Positions 32,120-43,590 of a stretch of DNA of 64,000 nucleotides are shown in pieces. The translations under genes were made by a program, and so were the position numbers. Below the pieces are notes generated by a model, which saw nothing but the letters and a program-made list of their open reading frames with translations, was not told the origin of the DNA and searched no databases. Position 1 is the stretch's first letter; each line of letters begins with the position of its first letter. Origin of the DNA: Valencia hispanica (taxonomy: Eukaryota; Chordata; Actinopteri; Cyprinodontiformes; Valenciidae); NCBI GenBank assembly GCA_963556495.2, contig OY747716.1:47572318-47636317 (forward strand). The letters run 5' to 3'.

Positions 32120-33979
32120 TTCATTCTGGCATATGCCACCCCTGAAAAGTACTTGCCCCTCTCCTGCCACCCCATAAATATTCCTGATCCGCCACTGACA
32201 ACCAGGTTATTTACGCAAACAGTACGAGTTCAGAGTCCCTAAAGACCTAAATCCATCTGAAATAGGAGAAAATATGACATCAATCATTAGTAGGGATGGA
32301 GTATTCGGGTTCTGGACTCGGACAGGTCACTTTTAAGGGACTTGTGACTTTACTCGAGCAGCATGCCGATGACTTGCGGATGTATTTGAAATTGTAACAT
32401 TAGGACTCTGACTCTGACATGTGAAATTGCTGGAATTAGCATGCAGCCAATGCTAAAGTTAGCTTGTTATACTAGGTCAGATTACTGGATGAATTTAATA
32501 ACAACTTCCCAACGCCCCTTTGTAGGTGTTCAGGTTACATGTCGATTATTTATGTGTTTTCACATTTATTTTAAGCATATTTTATCATTTTGCACATGGC
32601 ACCGTGTTAACTTGGTGATAAGCGTGGGGGGCGTTGAGTACAATTTATTTTTAAAATAAAGTAAACCATGCATGACTGCCATTATTCTTGTCGTAAAGTT
32701 TACACCCTGCTCTCTTATTTTTGACATTATCCAGTGATCATGACTTGACTTGGACTGGAGGATTATTTTTGGGACCAAACGACTCGACTTGGACTCAAAC
32801 ACTAAGGTCTCGAGTGTAAACTTGGACTCAAGAGATGGTGACTTGACTACAAGACTGCTGATAAGGTGCACAGAATGTAGCGTATTGTACGGTGGATCCT
32901 ATCTCCAGTCCACAAAATGTTGGGTCCAGTCTTCCTCGGACTAAGTCAACCAGTGAAGATCAGTCGATTAACCTTTAATCGACTGTATTAGTAAGAAGGT
33001 AATAAGCAACGCTGGGTTGGATTGGAGACTAAATGCTTTCAGAAATACGTTTTATTTTTGGCTGAAGTAAGGGTTTACTGATACTGATGATGTGACGTAG
33101 ACGGGAGTAGTTCATCTTTGAGATAAACGTGGTTATTAATGATTTCTCCAAGGGACACATCTAAAATAAAGAGGGCAATAACTTGTGTTTATGTAGCAAT
33201 TTGCACAAAAAGGCGAATTAAAAGGAAGGTATAAAGTTTGAAAATGCTCAAGTGATCGATTTTAGCATCATAAAAGTGTTTCGTGTGGTAATAACAGCTG
33301 ATATGATGTGGGTATAAACACATTAGATGGTCTGAAGCTCATTTAGGAGACAAAGGTTCTACCGACACAACCGCCTCTCCAATGAGCTGTCTGTCACGGC
33401 TCCATTTTTAGCCCTATGGTTTTCTCACCTTATTAACCACAACTATAGAAGCCATGTCTAGTACTTTAAGCTACTGAGGCAGTTTGTCCGGGACTCTACT
33501 GATCCGACACTGACTGACTGAATTACTTAAAGAAACAGCTTAAAAGCGTTGTAGTTGTGTTGCAGTGATGTCCTTTTTTAATGTTGATTGCTGTGACATT
33601 TTTAGAGTCATTTGCTGTTCCAAATGACAAGGCTCATATTTAGAGGAAGCCCCAACCCATCGTTTCTGTTTCTGTAGGTTACACGTCTTTTAATAACTGT
33701 TTTCTCTCACTAGTGTGTCGGGTTGATTTCCATGCATGTTCCAGGAAGATACTCATTTACCGGCGGCTTGAACACATCAGCAGAAGCTCGTTTCCCTTTT
33801 TTCTTTTTCAGAATAAGAGTTCATTCCATCACTGGATCCTTGTGAAAAGTCTTTCCTTTCCTGAAGCCTGTAACACACCCAGTATAGCATTAAACGCAGA
33901 TATTTTCAGTTTCCAGGTCTAGCTGCTCCTTTTTCCTCTTCAACAGCAGTTCTTGTTCCTCCAACGCATGTTTGTTTTT
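32114..33979. other. Intronic stretch with an old dispersed repeat
   Basis: 32130-32200 is the GCCACCCC...GATCCGCCACTG repeat end. 32290-32880 carries GGACTCGGACAGGTCACTTT and, further right, GACTTGACTTGGACTGGAGG and GACTCGACTTGGACTCAAAC, a dispersed fish repeat also glimpsed at 17745. The remainder to 33980 shows no gene. Confidence 0.4.
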
Positions 33980-34030
33980 TTTCTCTGCAGCACGAGCCAA
34001 AATTGCTGCTTTAGGGGACAGAGCAGACTG
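33900..34030 (-). pseudogene. Possible retroelement gag-like coiled-coil fragment
   Basis: Minus-strand reading gives KHALEEQELLLKRKKEQLDL preceded by ALSPKAAILARAAEKKN, a highly charged coiled-coil pattern like that found near the N-terminus of several fish LTR-retroelement gag genes. No LTRs or neighbours support it, and the region overlaps the start of a plus-strand LINE fragment. Confidence 0.25.
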
Positions 34031-34495
34031 GACTTCAATGAGGAAGCTTAGGTCCGTCACGGTTTGCAGCAAGATGCTGCAGATCTTCTACAAGTCTGTT
34101 GTGGAGAGTTCAATCTCTTCAGCCGTCATCTGTTGGGGTAGCAGCATCAGAACCAGGGACTTAAAAAGGCTCAACAACCTGATAAAGAAGGTTCTGGTTC
34201 TGTTCTGGGGACGACTGTGGAACATCTGGAGATGATGATGCAAAGAAGGATTCTTCATAAAATCAAAAAAATTATGGACAACCCTGAGCATCCTCTTCAT
34301 GAGACAGTCATACAACAACAGAGCGTCTTCAGTCGGAGGCTTCTACAGTTTCGCAGCAACACAGACCGCTACAGGAAATCCTTCCTGCCCACAGCCATCA
34401 TCATCTACAACAACTCCTTAAAGAATTCATTATATGAGCTACAACATCACTTAATATCCCTCTGGGATCAATAAAGCATTTTTTAATTGAATTCA
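34000..34495 (+). mobile_element. LINE 3' fragment (RKSFLPTA-type family)
   Basis: Plus-strand readings in shifting frames: KLRSVTVCSKMLQIFYKSVV, AVICWGSSIRTRDLKRLNNL, then MEHLEMMMQRRILHKIKKIM and TDRYRKSFLPTAIIIYNNS. The tail reads CCCTCTGGGATCAATAAAGC. Same family as 40.7 and 44.6 kb, and related to 7.1-8.0 kb. Confidence 0.8.
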
Positions 34496-35450
34496 ATTCG
34501 AATGATCTGCCTGAGTCACTATGGCTGCGACAGACGTGCTGCTCGACTTATGACTTGAATGTTTACTGATATTTGAAACGCTAGCGTCAGGTTTTTTTAT
34601 GTCATCAACAACCATCACATTTTCATTACCATTTTCATAGATACCCGCATGTTTGTGTTCTCAATACACTCATCAATAGGAAGCATTTTTGCTTTAAACC
34701 ATGTTTCATGTTTGTCTTTCTCTTCAAATGGCAAAAAAAAACAACATAAAATCGTTATGTAAACCTTTTACTCAATCGCACAGCTTCAGCACAACTTCCC
34801 GAGCATTTTTTTTTACCAGTATTTTTATATTTCTGCTTCAAATTTTGTGTTGGATTTTTCTTTTTAGCATTGCCTGTTTTAATTTACGTTGCAATCGCAA
34901 TCTCATTAGCAAGTGCTTTTTCAGTTAACTTTGCCACTCTTTTTACAGCTCCCGTTTTAACAATGTGACACCCCACTTGATTTATTACCAGCTACCATTT
35001 TTGCTAATATAGCATTTCACAGCTATAACACCCAGATATTACTCATGTAAATGTCTGGGTTTTTTTTGAGCTTTTAATTAATCATTTATGCTTTTGTTAA
35101 ATTTTTTTGTAGTGGGTTTAGTAATCGTACAACAAGCAAACAGGTGCAATGTTTGGTTTCTAAAAGCAAGAACTGGGAGGATAATTTGAGTTTACTGTGG
35201 ATTTCTTTCTCTATCTCTCAAGGTCATCCACACAGGCTGCAATCTACACAACTTCTCTATTTGGTTTCATGTTCGCAGCAAGTTTAAACCTTGACCAAAA
35301 GCTTTGTGCAGCCATTATCAAGCTTCTAGTTTAATTCTGCATCGAGTTCTGGTAGAAGTTCAGGTTTCCCAGTACACAACTTGATTTTAAGCAAGCTCTG
35401 CAAATGTTTAGCAAGGTAAGGCAATTTATTTGTATTGTGAGCGTGATGTT
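34496..35450. other. Intronic non-coding stretch
   Basis: T-rich. GCAAGGTAAGGCAATTTATT at about 35411 is a short LINE-tail remnant. No gene seen. Confidence 0.4.
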
Positions 35451-35792
35451 CTACATGTTAAACGCCCTTTGGCTGGAGGAAGTAGCATTGTTCTGTGGCT
35501 TCTGTGAGAGACTGTTGGACCAAGATAACACCGGGCTGCCAGGTTCTTCCTCCCTGCGTGTAGTCATCAGTAAAGTTCTCTCATTTTCATATCCAGTGTT
35601 TAGATCAAAATGAATCTGAACACGGTGTAGCTTCGTCTCGATTGTTTCAATTCTCTGGAGCAGTCTCTCAAAGTCCTCAGCTGAGCAAAACGCCATTTTG
35701 TTAATGCACCATCCTTCAGAAAGTAATCCAAAAAAAGAGATCCGGTCTAATACAGCGACTCCAGAGGCTGGGCGTATAAAGTAACTACACAC
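35451..35792 (-). pseudogene. Hypothetical ORF, possibly a LINE ORF1 start
   Basis: An open minus-strand frame with an internal Met (MAFCSAEDFERLLQRIETIE) followed by TKLHRVQIHFDLNTG, predicted amphipathic helix, then a polar tail. It resembles the coiled-coil starts of transposon ORF1 proteins but I cannot place it. It ends next to a LINE-tail scrap, which hints at repeat origin. Confidence 0.25.
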
Positions 35793-35979
35793 AAAAAAAT
35801 GCTGGGTTATTTAATCAAACCAACTGTTAGGTTATGAAATGTGTAATCCATCCATTATTGTATGGGTCTTGGGTTATTTTTGTGCAACCCATGCATTGGG
35901 TTAAATACAGTCTATGGTTAAAATCCATTAACCCAACAATGGCTTGCTATATAAATGCAAGCCATTATTATTATTATTA

Positions 35980-36066
<87 letters not shown>

Positions 36067-36236
36067 ATAATATTTAACCAATTCATATGGTGGATTTTAC
36101 CCAGGACTGATATTAATTTGACCCAGCATTTAAATTAAATGTGTAACCCATTTTTTTCAGGTCAAATTAATTACTGTTGGGTTGGTCCAATAGTTACCCA
36201 GGTGTTGGGTTAAAAAAAAAACCCAGGATTTTTTAG
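35791..36236. mobile_element. MITE with AACCCA-rich ends and an internal (ATT)n tract
   Basis: The left end CACAAAAAAATGCTGGGTTA and the reverse complement of the right end CCTAAAAAATCCTGGGTTTT are similar. Internal GGGTTA/AACCCA motifs repeat (CAACCCATGCATTGGGTTAA). The (ATT)n tract sits in the middle. Confidence 0.6.
35964..36065. repeat. (ATT)n microsatellite
   Basis: About 100 bp of ATT units with one interruption near 35981. Confidence 0.97.
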
Positions 36237-36429
36237 GGAGAAAGAAAAAAAAGCTAAGAAAAGAAAATAAGAAAAGAGATCAGGAGAGGTTGGGAGAGAC
36301 AGAAACTCCAAACCCATTTAGGGTGAGTGTTCGTTTTTGGGACGATGTTGGATCGCCCAGCTGCTGTCCGGTTTCATTCACCCACCCGTTGATCCAAGGC
36401 AAGGTCCTTTGTCATCTTTTTTATCCACT

Positions 36430-36545
36430 TTCGGTACCGCTGGCAGCGTCACAGACCCACAGCATGATGCTGCCAGCACCGTGCTTAAAAGCTGGGACGG
36501 TGTTTAAAAGGTTTGAACGCCTCATCCTTTCACCTTCCCAGATTT
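36430..36545 (-). pseudogene. Tc1-like transposase scrap
   Basis: CACAGCATGATGCTGCCAGC followed by ACCGTGCTT is, on the minus strand, the KHGAGSIMLW segment of Tc1 transposases. Only about 100 bp remain. A still smaller piece (ATCATGATGCTGCCG) lies at about 52636-52650. Confidence 0.5.
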
Positions 36546-37287
36546 GATTCGTCGGTGTGGCTGTTTGGCTCCAGCTTGAAGGAGTCGCTTCTCTCGCACT
36601 TCAGCTTCATTTGACTCAACTAAGACTGATTTCATGATGATTATTCATGATTATTCATGATGAGTATTATCAACAAAATAACTGAAAACGTGACAATCAT
36701 TAAATCAGTCATGGCTGTTTCTTGGCCTGTGAGCGTTATGAAAAATGCAAATACAGCATTTAATTGTAAAAAAAAAAAATCCTTAGATTTTGTCTCAGTT
36801 TACCATGAAATGCAACAGAAACATTTGCAGCCCTAATTTTTGGTTGTTGCCTATGAACTACCACAACTGTTTCCTGCCAGCGATTGCATCAAGGGGCCTT
36901 TATTGGCTTCAGTAAAGCGCTGCAGTATTTTGTGCATGAGACTAAAAATGTTCATTATAATCCACAGAGAATACAATGTAAAACAGAAAATCCTAGACCT
37001 TTTACATTTTTTTCCCCGTATCGTGTTAAACGTTAAAAACTATTTCATCCCCAAACAGAAGTGTGGAAAAAACCGTGAGACAGTGTCTCTCAGCCTGTGG
37101 CTGGTTTTATTGTGCTTTTATGGTTATGTACTAAATGTAATTTATGTTGACCAGCGCTTTGTAACGTTGCTTCTGTGAAAGATGCAACACAAGAAACTTT
37201 ACTTACGAACTTCCTTCTATGTCTAAAATTATTTCTGTTTGTCAATTTTAACTTCCTAAAAATATTTTTTTTTTCCTTCCACTGCAG
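36546..37287. other. Intronic non-coding stretch
   Basis: No repeat with clear ends and no gene. A poly-T tract (37266-37274) leads into the acceptor-like sequence at 37287. Confidence 0.4.
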
Positions 37288-37366
37288 CAACACAAACTAT
37301 TCTGCCTGTAACACATTCCACCTGCACATCCTGCTGCTGGCAGACACAACCAAAGCGGAGTTAATG
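37288..37366 (+). CDS. Candidate exon of an unidentified plus-strand gene
   Basis: A strong polypyrimidine tract and TTCCACTGCAG precede 37288. The frame reads NTNYSACNTFHLHILLLADT and TKAELM. A weak donor (GTTGGT) at 37367 leaves phase 0. Unrecognised. The weak donor lowers confidence; the frame otherwise ends at a TAA at 37382-37384. Confidence 0.33.
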
Positions 37367-37827
37367 GTTGGTCTCTGGATCTAAACGTAGGACAGGTCTA
37401 TAAAAATGTACGTTTTAGCTGCAAACAGCAGCCGCAAAGTGACGAAGTAATAGAAGCATTTAGATTCACACAAGAAAAAAAGAAAAGCATAAAAACTGAA
37501 TCAAGAATAATACATGCACGTTAAGGACAAAATTACAAACCCAAAGTACTGTGGAGTTATTAAAAATAAAGTAATAGTAAAAATGTGTGTTTAAAACTAA
37601 AACTAAGTTGGGTTTGAGGTATTTGAGGAACTTTTGTTGATGTTTTCCAGCTTTTTTCAGGATCTTCAGCTTCACGCAATCATCGGTGTGTCCATATTTC
37701 ACAATCCCAAAGGACCTCTTGGCTGCTTTATTTCCCAGAAGATAAGATTTCATCGGTCACTCGTGTAAATTATGCTTGCCGGTAATGCATTTTGGCCTGT
37801 TTCTCTGTATTTGCGTGTTTTTAACAG

Positions 37828-37938
37828 GCAGAGATGCTGAAGACGATGGAGGTGAAAGGAGGCCAGACGCAGGACAATGTTGTCATCGCAGTATTCAGCA
37901 ATGGTTTAGCTGTGTTCGGCTGTAATTATTCTCCCTGA
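37828..37938 (+). CDS. Candidate terminal exon of an unidentified plus-strand gene
   Basis: The acceptor GTTTTTAACAG precedes 37828. The phase-0 frame reads AEMLKTMEVKGGQTQDNVVI and AVFSNGLAVFGCNYSP, then TGA at 37936-37938. It would join in frame to the candidate exon at 37288-37366. No match to a family I know. Confidence 0.38.
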   Translation, partial: AEMLKTMEVKGGQTQDNVVIAVFSNGLAVFGCNYSP

Positions 37939-38689
37939 TATCGTTCAGTCGGGTTGTGGGGGAAAGCTTGTTGGATTTCTGCTGCTCGAAATGAACATTA
38001 GAAGCCAAAAAGCAGAAACGTCTCGAAAGAAGAAATCATTTAAATTGGTGTTAAACGTGGCATCTCTACCAACGAGTCATTTTGATATTTTCATGGGTTT
38101 TGACTCAGAATGCTACAGTTTAGGAGACAGACAGGCAGTTTCACGTAGCTGGAAATTTTTGATGATTTTACATGCACCTAGGAAAAGGAGGTCTGAACTC
38201 TGGTTCCTTGCTATATCTCTGTGCTCTGCCACAGCTATCTAAAACGGTGAATTTACCTCCCCAGCATGTCAGTACTGCAGGTGTTAGGTAAAATAATAAT
38301 GTTGTATTATTATTTTCTTAGGGTGTCTTTCTAATGTACTTTTTAAATGTCATTTTGGTTTCAGTCACATGCTCCTTTGTATGACATCCTGTTCTTTTAA
38401 TATGTTAATGAAGTGTGACTAAATAAAGAGAGACTGCAGAGGGGGTGCTCTTTGAGACCAGAGACTATGACACTGGGAGGCTGAGAACAGACAGACACGG
38501 TTGGCTCATTCCTTATAGTATTTTCCTGGTCTCCCTCTGCAGAACTGATTATCCGCATCTACCTCTGCAGAGCTTATTGACTCCATATTCTCTCCGACCC
38601 TTGTGTGTGATTCTTTCTAGGTCAACCACTTTTTTAACCTAACAGCAGGGGCAACCAGGGAGCTATTCGTTAAAGCTTAGAAACGTGTA
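37939..38689. other. Intronic non-coding stretch
   Basis: No recognisable gene or element ends. Confidence 0.4.
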
Positions 38690-39880
38690 CAACACCAGAC
38701 CAACGTAAGCAGCCTCTTTACCCCTCTTTACAAGTGAAGAACCTGGGCGTGATTTTTGACTCTGAGCTGACTTTTATTCCTCACATAAAAAATATTACTA
38801 AAACAGGTTTTTATCAACTAAAGAACATTGCCAGAGTCCGCCCCATTCTCTCTCGGGCCAATACGGAGACGCTGATGCATGCGTCTATCACCAGTAGGAT
38901 GGATTACTGTAATGCCCTGCTTTCTGGTCTTCCCAAAAAGACTACTTCAATTTTACAACTTTTACAGAATTCAGCAGCACGCGTCCTGACTAAGACCAGG
39001 AGGCGGGAACACATTACACCTGTCTTAGAATCACTGCATTGGCTCCCCGTATGTTGTAGGATCGATTTTAAGATTCTTTTAATAATTTTTAAGTGTCTTA
39101 ATGGTCTTGGGCCTCCTTATCTCTCAGAGCTGCTTTTACCGTATGAACCCTCGTGGCCTCTGCTCTTCTCTGGCAGCTGTCTCCTTGTCACCCCAAAAGT
39201 CAGGACACACACTCATGGCGAGGCGTCTTTCCATTATTATGGCCCTCACCTCTGGAACAGGCTGCCAGAGGACCTCAGGGCCGCAGAGAACGTTCTTGTT
39301 TTTAAGAGCAGGCTCAAGACTCACCTTTTTAGCTTAGCTTTTAACTGATTATTTATTAAATCTGTTTAATTGCTCTGCATGTTTAATTTGATTGAATTCT
39401 TTTTAGTTTAGCTTTTAGCTGGCTATTTATCAAATATTGTTTATCTGCTTTTTATTTTTATTTGATCATGTCTTATAATTGTTTTAATTTTAATATTTTA
39501 ACTTATTTTAGTCTTCTTCCAGTGTTTCCTCCGTGGGAGCCCTCTGCCTCGGGGGCGGTGGTCGGCTGTGGCTGCCTTGGTGCTCTGCAGGTGGTGCTTG
39601 GGTGGAGGTGGGGGTACCAGCCCTCCCTCCTCTGGGCTCCCTGGGTCAGTGCCTTGGCTGCTGCTGTTGATCTGCTGCTGCCGATGTAGATGGCTCCCAT
39701 GATGACGTTTCCTGGTTCATCTGTGCTGTTGTTTATTGTTGCTTTTATGCATGGGGGGGGGTATAGCTGTGGTGATTTGGGAAAGGGGGGGGGGGTCATT
39801 TTTAATCTGTAAAGCACTTTGAGAGGCTTTGTTTTGGTTTGAAAAGCGCTTTATAAATAAAGTTTGATTTGATATGATTT
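38690..39880 (+). mobile_element. L2-type LINE (second subfamily), 5'-truncated
   Basis: An open frame at 38734-39348 reads KNLGVIFDSELTFIPHIKN, LLQNSAARVLTKTRRREHIT, LESLHWLPVCCRIDFK, LWNRLPEDLRAAENV and FKSRLKTHLF. This is the thumb and C-terminal part of ORF2 and remains open for 204 codons, the best preserved LINE C-terminus in the window. A GC-rich UTR (39530-39730) and a tail ending GCGCTTTATAAATAAAGTTT follow. Confidence 0.85.
38734..39348 (+). pseudogene. LINE ORF2 C-terminal region, open but truncated
   Basis: 204 codons with no interruption, lacking endonuclease and RT catalytic motifs because the copy is truncated at its 5' end. See the element entry for motifs. Confidence 0.8.
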
Positions 39881-39939
39881 GAGAGGATGGTTACTTGTGT
39901 TATGAAGTTGCCTCGATGTCAGGAAATCGTAAATAAAGT

Positions 39940-40060
39940 TACGAGCACACGTATCTACATTTAGTATTTCATTTAAAAATAACCCTGTATTTATGTTATC
40001 CGTCGTATCTTTTTGTTTTGTTGCATTGATCCACCGGTCTGTGCTAATATTTGGTTTAAA
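39940..40060 (+). repeat. hAT 3'-part remnant
   Basis: TTGTTGCATTGATCCACCGG and TCTGTGCTAATATT parallel TTGTTGCATTTATCTGCCGA and TCTGTGTGAATATT in the hAT element at about 14748-14785. No ends found. Confidence 0.35.
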
Positions 40061-40184
40061 TGACACTAGTCAAAGTTCAGCAACTAGAAATGAAGCAAGG
40101 TCACTTGACAAAAAAACTGGACAAGCTTTATGTGCACGTTTTGGCATTGTATTCTCCATCGCCTTAATAATTCAAAAAACAAAA

Positions 40185-40545
40185 GGTTCCAGTGGCCTAG
40201 TTAAAGTCCAGACTTAAACTCCATGACACTAAACAGGTGGTTCATGCTGGACAACCTTCCAGTGTGGCTGAATCCAGGAAAAAGTGAGCCAAACGTCTTT
40301 AAAGGGATCCAAAAGGCTTTTTTTTTTTTTGGTATCACCAACACTTGATGGCAGCTTTCGCTGCTGAAGGTTGGCACAACCAGCTATTAGGTCTGTTTCA
40401 CACAGAGACATGTTGGTTTGGACAGATTGTTGCTTTTATTCTCAGTTATCTTTGTTAAACTGAAACTTGTTTGTTTGGTCTGAAACATAAGAAGGGAATA
40501 AATCCACGAGGGGTGGATCACTTTTTGATAAATGGATCATTTTCA
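40185..40545 (+). pseudogene. Tc1-like transposase 3' end, degenerate
   Basis: GGCCTAGTTAAAGTCCAGAC corresponds to the ...SPDLNP region. Near 40366-40391 the reading GAAGGTTGGCACAACCAGCT ATTAG matches the usual C-terminus (KGGTTSY and stop). The downstream part GGGGTGGATCACTTTTTGAT resembles the inner part of a terminal repeat. The frame is destroyed. Confidence 0.5.
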
Positions 40546-40684
40546 AAGCCAAAAACAGGTTACATTTTCATAGTTTTAGCTGAGCTACTACGAAGCACAT
40601 CACCGATTTAGTTTATCCAAGAGTAATTTTTCTGCATATTTCATACTTCATGAAATATTAAGTATGACATATATGAAATATTTC

Positions 40685-40930
40685 ATGTTCTGGGGACGAC
40701 TGTGGAACATCTGGAGATGATGATGCAAAGAAGGATTCTTCATAAAATCAAAAAATTATGGACAACCCTGAGCATCCTCTTCATGAGACAGTCATACACA
40801 AACAGAGCGTCTTCAGTCGGAGGCTTCTTCAGTTTCACTGCAATACAGACCGCTACAGGAAATCCTTCCTGCTCACAGCCATCATCATCTACAACAACTC
40901 CCTATATAATTAATTGTATGAGCTACAACA
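40685..40930 (+). mobile_element. LINE 3' fragment (RKSFLPTA-type family)
   Basis: Reads MEHLEMMMQRRILHKIKK and, after a one-base deletion, the DRYRKSFL-type end. Nearly the same DNA as 34.2-34.4 kb and 44.7-44.9 kb. Confidence 0.75.
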
Positions 40931-42600
40931 CTTATTTGTGTTGATCAGAATGTGCATCGCAGCTTTGGTGGAAATAAACGCATTTACCAGCTGCAACACA
41001 GACGCCAGCGTCCTGCAGAGGATGGTGAGGGGACCACTGAGCTCTGTGCAGGATCTGTTTTAGACGTTGTTGAGGCTATGGCCTTTACTAAACGAACTGC
41101 ATCTCCCAGCACCCATTGCGCTGCCCTCGACCCATTCTCATTGGTCTGTGCCCAGTGATGACATCACAGAGCTGATCAAAGCAGCGCAAATATTGAAATC
41201 AGCGTCTCTTTTGGTCCCAGAGCGTTGCCTGTGAGGAGACACTTTAATCCACTGCTAACATTTTCCCTTTTTCCGTTCAAACCTGCTGGACCAGGAAGAA
41301 CTTCCCTTTTATACTTCGAAGTGAATTGGCCGATCAAACAGACTCCTTGTCAGCATAACCAGGGAGTCCGCTGGCTATCTGAGCTCTATTGAAAACAGGC
41401 CTGAGTCCCTCAGCGCCTAAAAGTCGGACGTCCGCTTTTCTGACCTCGGTTTTGCGCAAAACCGCTCCTTTAAACTGGACACTTTCTACGTTCTTCGTCG
41501 TGGACTGTGGAGAGCTGCCCCCACCAAGTAGGATTAAACTGGTTCATATCTTTGGTCTGGGTAGAGGAGAAGGTCTTGACGGTTAATTTCCATTTTCTGT
41601 GGTTAAAATAAGTCTGTAAACTTGTTAACCACTGTTATTCTTGGTCGTCTGTCGCTGTACACCGACCCTGAATGTGCATGCTTTTTGTGTTTTATTATGT
41701 GACTTTGGTTGCAACCAGAAGTAGTATATTATATTATATTGTATCATTTCCTTGTTTGTTTATTGTCTGCTGCGGTCGGCGTGTGTCTGTTTAGACGGGT
41801 CGCGTGGCCTCAGTTGATCCCCTTTCTCTGTTGCCCTCGTTTCCTTTGTCCAAGCCACCATTGCTAATGAAACTAGCCTTTGTTGAATCGCCATGCAGTC
41901 TTCCTTTGTCTTCCTTTGTGAACCGCGAATTGATAAGGCTTGAGTTATTTATCGCATTGAGGGGGTGATCTGAACCCCCCCCCCCCCCTTCATTCGCTCG
42001 CTGTCTCCCACACACACACACACACACACACACCTACACACACACACACACACACACACACAAGCCCCCCTCGCTTGACGTTAACTTTGTTCTATATTTT
42101 TGCATGCGTTAGAATAGATGGAAATTATGAATGAAATGTAATCTGTAAGGTTGACCTATTTCATTAATAAATTCCCTTAAGTAACGAGAAGTTTCCTGTG
42201 CTATTTCAGTGTGTGCTGTGAAGTTTGTTTTAACCCCGCGGACGAACTCTACGCCTTTTCAGAGAGACTGACAGTCTGGTTTAATTAAAGTTATCTCATT
42301 TATGAGATTGGTGCCCCGAAATCTTTAATAAACAGGTTAAACTCGAACGTCATCAATAATTATATTAATATTAAATTATTGATTATAATTATTGATGCTC
42401 AGAAAACCAGACAACAACTTTTTATCATTAGTAGTTACAACAACGTCCTCTGCTACGTTTGAACTGCTGCCATCAAGCAAACGGTACCAGAACATCAACA
42501 GAACAGAACAGAACAGAACCAGCAGGCTGCAACCCAGCTTTCTGCTTCAAGCCGAGCTGCTGTCGGGAGATTAGAGAGATAAAATCTTGTTGTTACTCAC
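40931..42600. other. Intronic stretch with a possible LTR/PBS remnant
   Basis: No host coding exon seen. 41170-42330 has mixed composition with C runs (41977-41988) and a CA microsatellite. At 42311 the string TGGTGCCCCGAAA looks like the head of a retroviral primer-binding site preceded by U5-like sequence, so a solo or truncated LTR may lie to its left. I could not define LTR ends. Confidence 0.3.
42009..42062. repeat. (CA)n microsatellite
   Basis: About 54 bp of CA dinucleotides with one CCTACA interruption. Confidence 0.97.
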
Positions 42601-42743
42601 TAGACACAGAGACACAAGGCTCCCTGGATGCTCTCGCTCTCTCGGATCAGGTAAGCCCCGTCCCGGTTCTTCCTCCCCAGCAGCTCCTCACACTCCCTCT
42701 TGGACATGGCGCCGTGGTAGCACTCCGGCAGAGCTGCAGCCAT
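42601..42743 (-). CDS. sh2d1-like: SH2D1-family adapter, exon 1 (start of SH2 domain)
   Basis: ATG at 42743-42741 sits in a strong Kozak context (CACCATGG). 47 codons and two bases follow to a GTGAGT donor below 42601. The protein begins [20 protein letters not shown] and reaches AYLIRESES, where Arg34 is the phosphotyrosine-binding FLVR arginine, then ALCLCV. This matches the N-terminus of SAP (SH2D1A) and EAT-2 (SH2D1B), free-standing SH2 adapters that bind SLAM-family receptor tails in lymphoid and NK cells. Spliced with 26215-26278 and 21949-22197 it gives 151 aa, slightly longer than mammalian SAP (128) and EAT-2 (132). The evidence favours EAT-2-like, but fish orthology needs a tree. 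Confidence 0.88.
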
Positions 42744-43399
42744 GGTGAACAGAGGCTGTCCGACATCCACCTCTGGGTTTTGACAGACTTCTACTTTTCG
42801 CAAACAGGTTCGACGTCTTTAGGAACCACGGCTCAGTTCCTGGATGAGCTCGCAGCAGGAGGCCCAGACCCGGTTCGTGCAGAACCAAAGGAGAGAAGAG
42901 AAGCAGAGCGGGTGGTCAGTCGTCGCTGCCTGCAGCTGCTCGGCTGGATCCACACTGAGGGCATCAGGAAACCAACATGTTGCTCTGACAGTTTCACAGG
43001 AAGTTTGTGTGCAGACGTCACGAGAGAGTTAAATGGAAACTAAAAGATCTGCAGCAGATAACAGTGAAACCTACCGGCAACACTGGTCCAAAATAGTCCC
43101 CATGGGGGAAGGATTAAGAGATCTCTGCGTATCTCTGAAGAGAATTCAGTTAGAAGCGCTGAAGAGGCCGGTCGTCTCTGCAGAACACAACCAAATCCAG
43201 TGGGAGATTCAGTTCAGAACAATTCATTTTTGATTAAATTCAGTTCACCTCAGTAGAAATGAACCATTTTCAGCTTGGTTCACATCGGTTTAGTTCGGTT
43301 TCAATTCCATTTACTTTTAAATCAAGTTCGGTCAGTTCAATTCAGTCAGGTCGTTTTAATGAAGAGGAGATTCGTCTTTTATGCATATTTATTCTGTTT
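42744..43399. other. Region upstream of the SH2D1-like start codon
   Basis: Probably holds the 5' UTR and promoter of the SH2D1-like gene. No TATA box stands out. 43200-43350 is an imperfect tract of TTCAGTTC/GGTTCAGTT-type repeats. Confidence 0.4.
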
Positions 43400-43590
43400 T
43401 GTTTTTTTATCACCCCAAGGAAGCTGTGTCAAAGAAGAATTTCTGTGTACACTGTATAACAGACAATAAAGTTTCTATTCTATTCTTAAAACTGTTTCAA
43501 ATGATTCAGTTCAGATCGGTTTAATTCAGTTAAGTTTATTTATACAGGACAAATTTACAGTAAAAGTCATCTTGGGCACTTTATAAGAAG
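43400..43590. mobile_element. Two short LINE tails
   Basis: 43400-43485 (plus) ends CAATAAAGTTTCTATTCTAT, like the 3' tail at 7108 (minus). 43505-43590 is the reverse complement of the L2 3' end (AAGTTTATTTATACAGGACA, ...GTCATCTTGGGCACTTTATA). Confidence 0.5.

Noticed and set aside
42600..42803. Longer N-terminus starting [10 protein letters not shown] for the SH2D1-like protein
   Set aside because: The internal ATG at 42743 has a strong Kozak context and matches the start of SAP/EAT-2; the upstream 20 codons have no counterpart.
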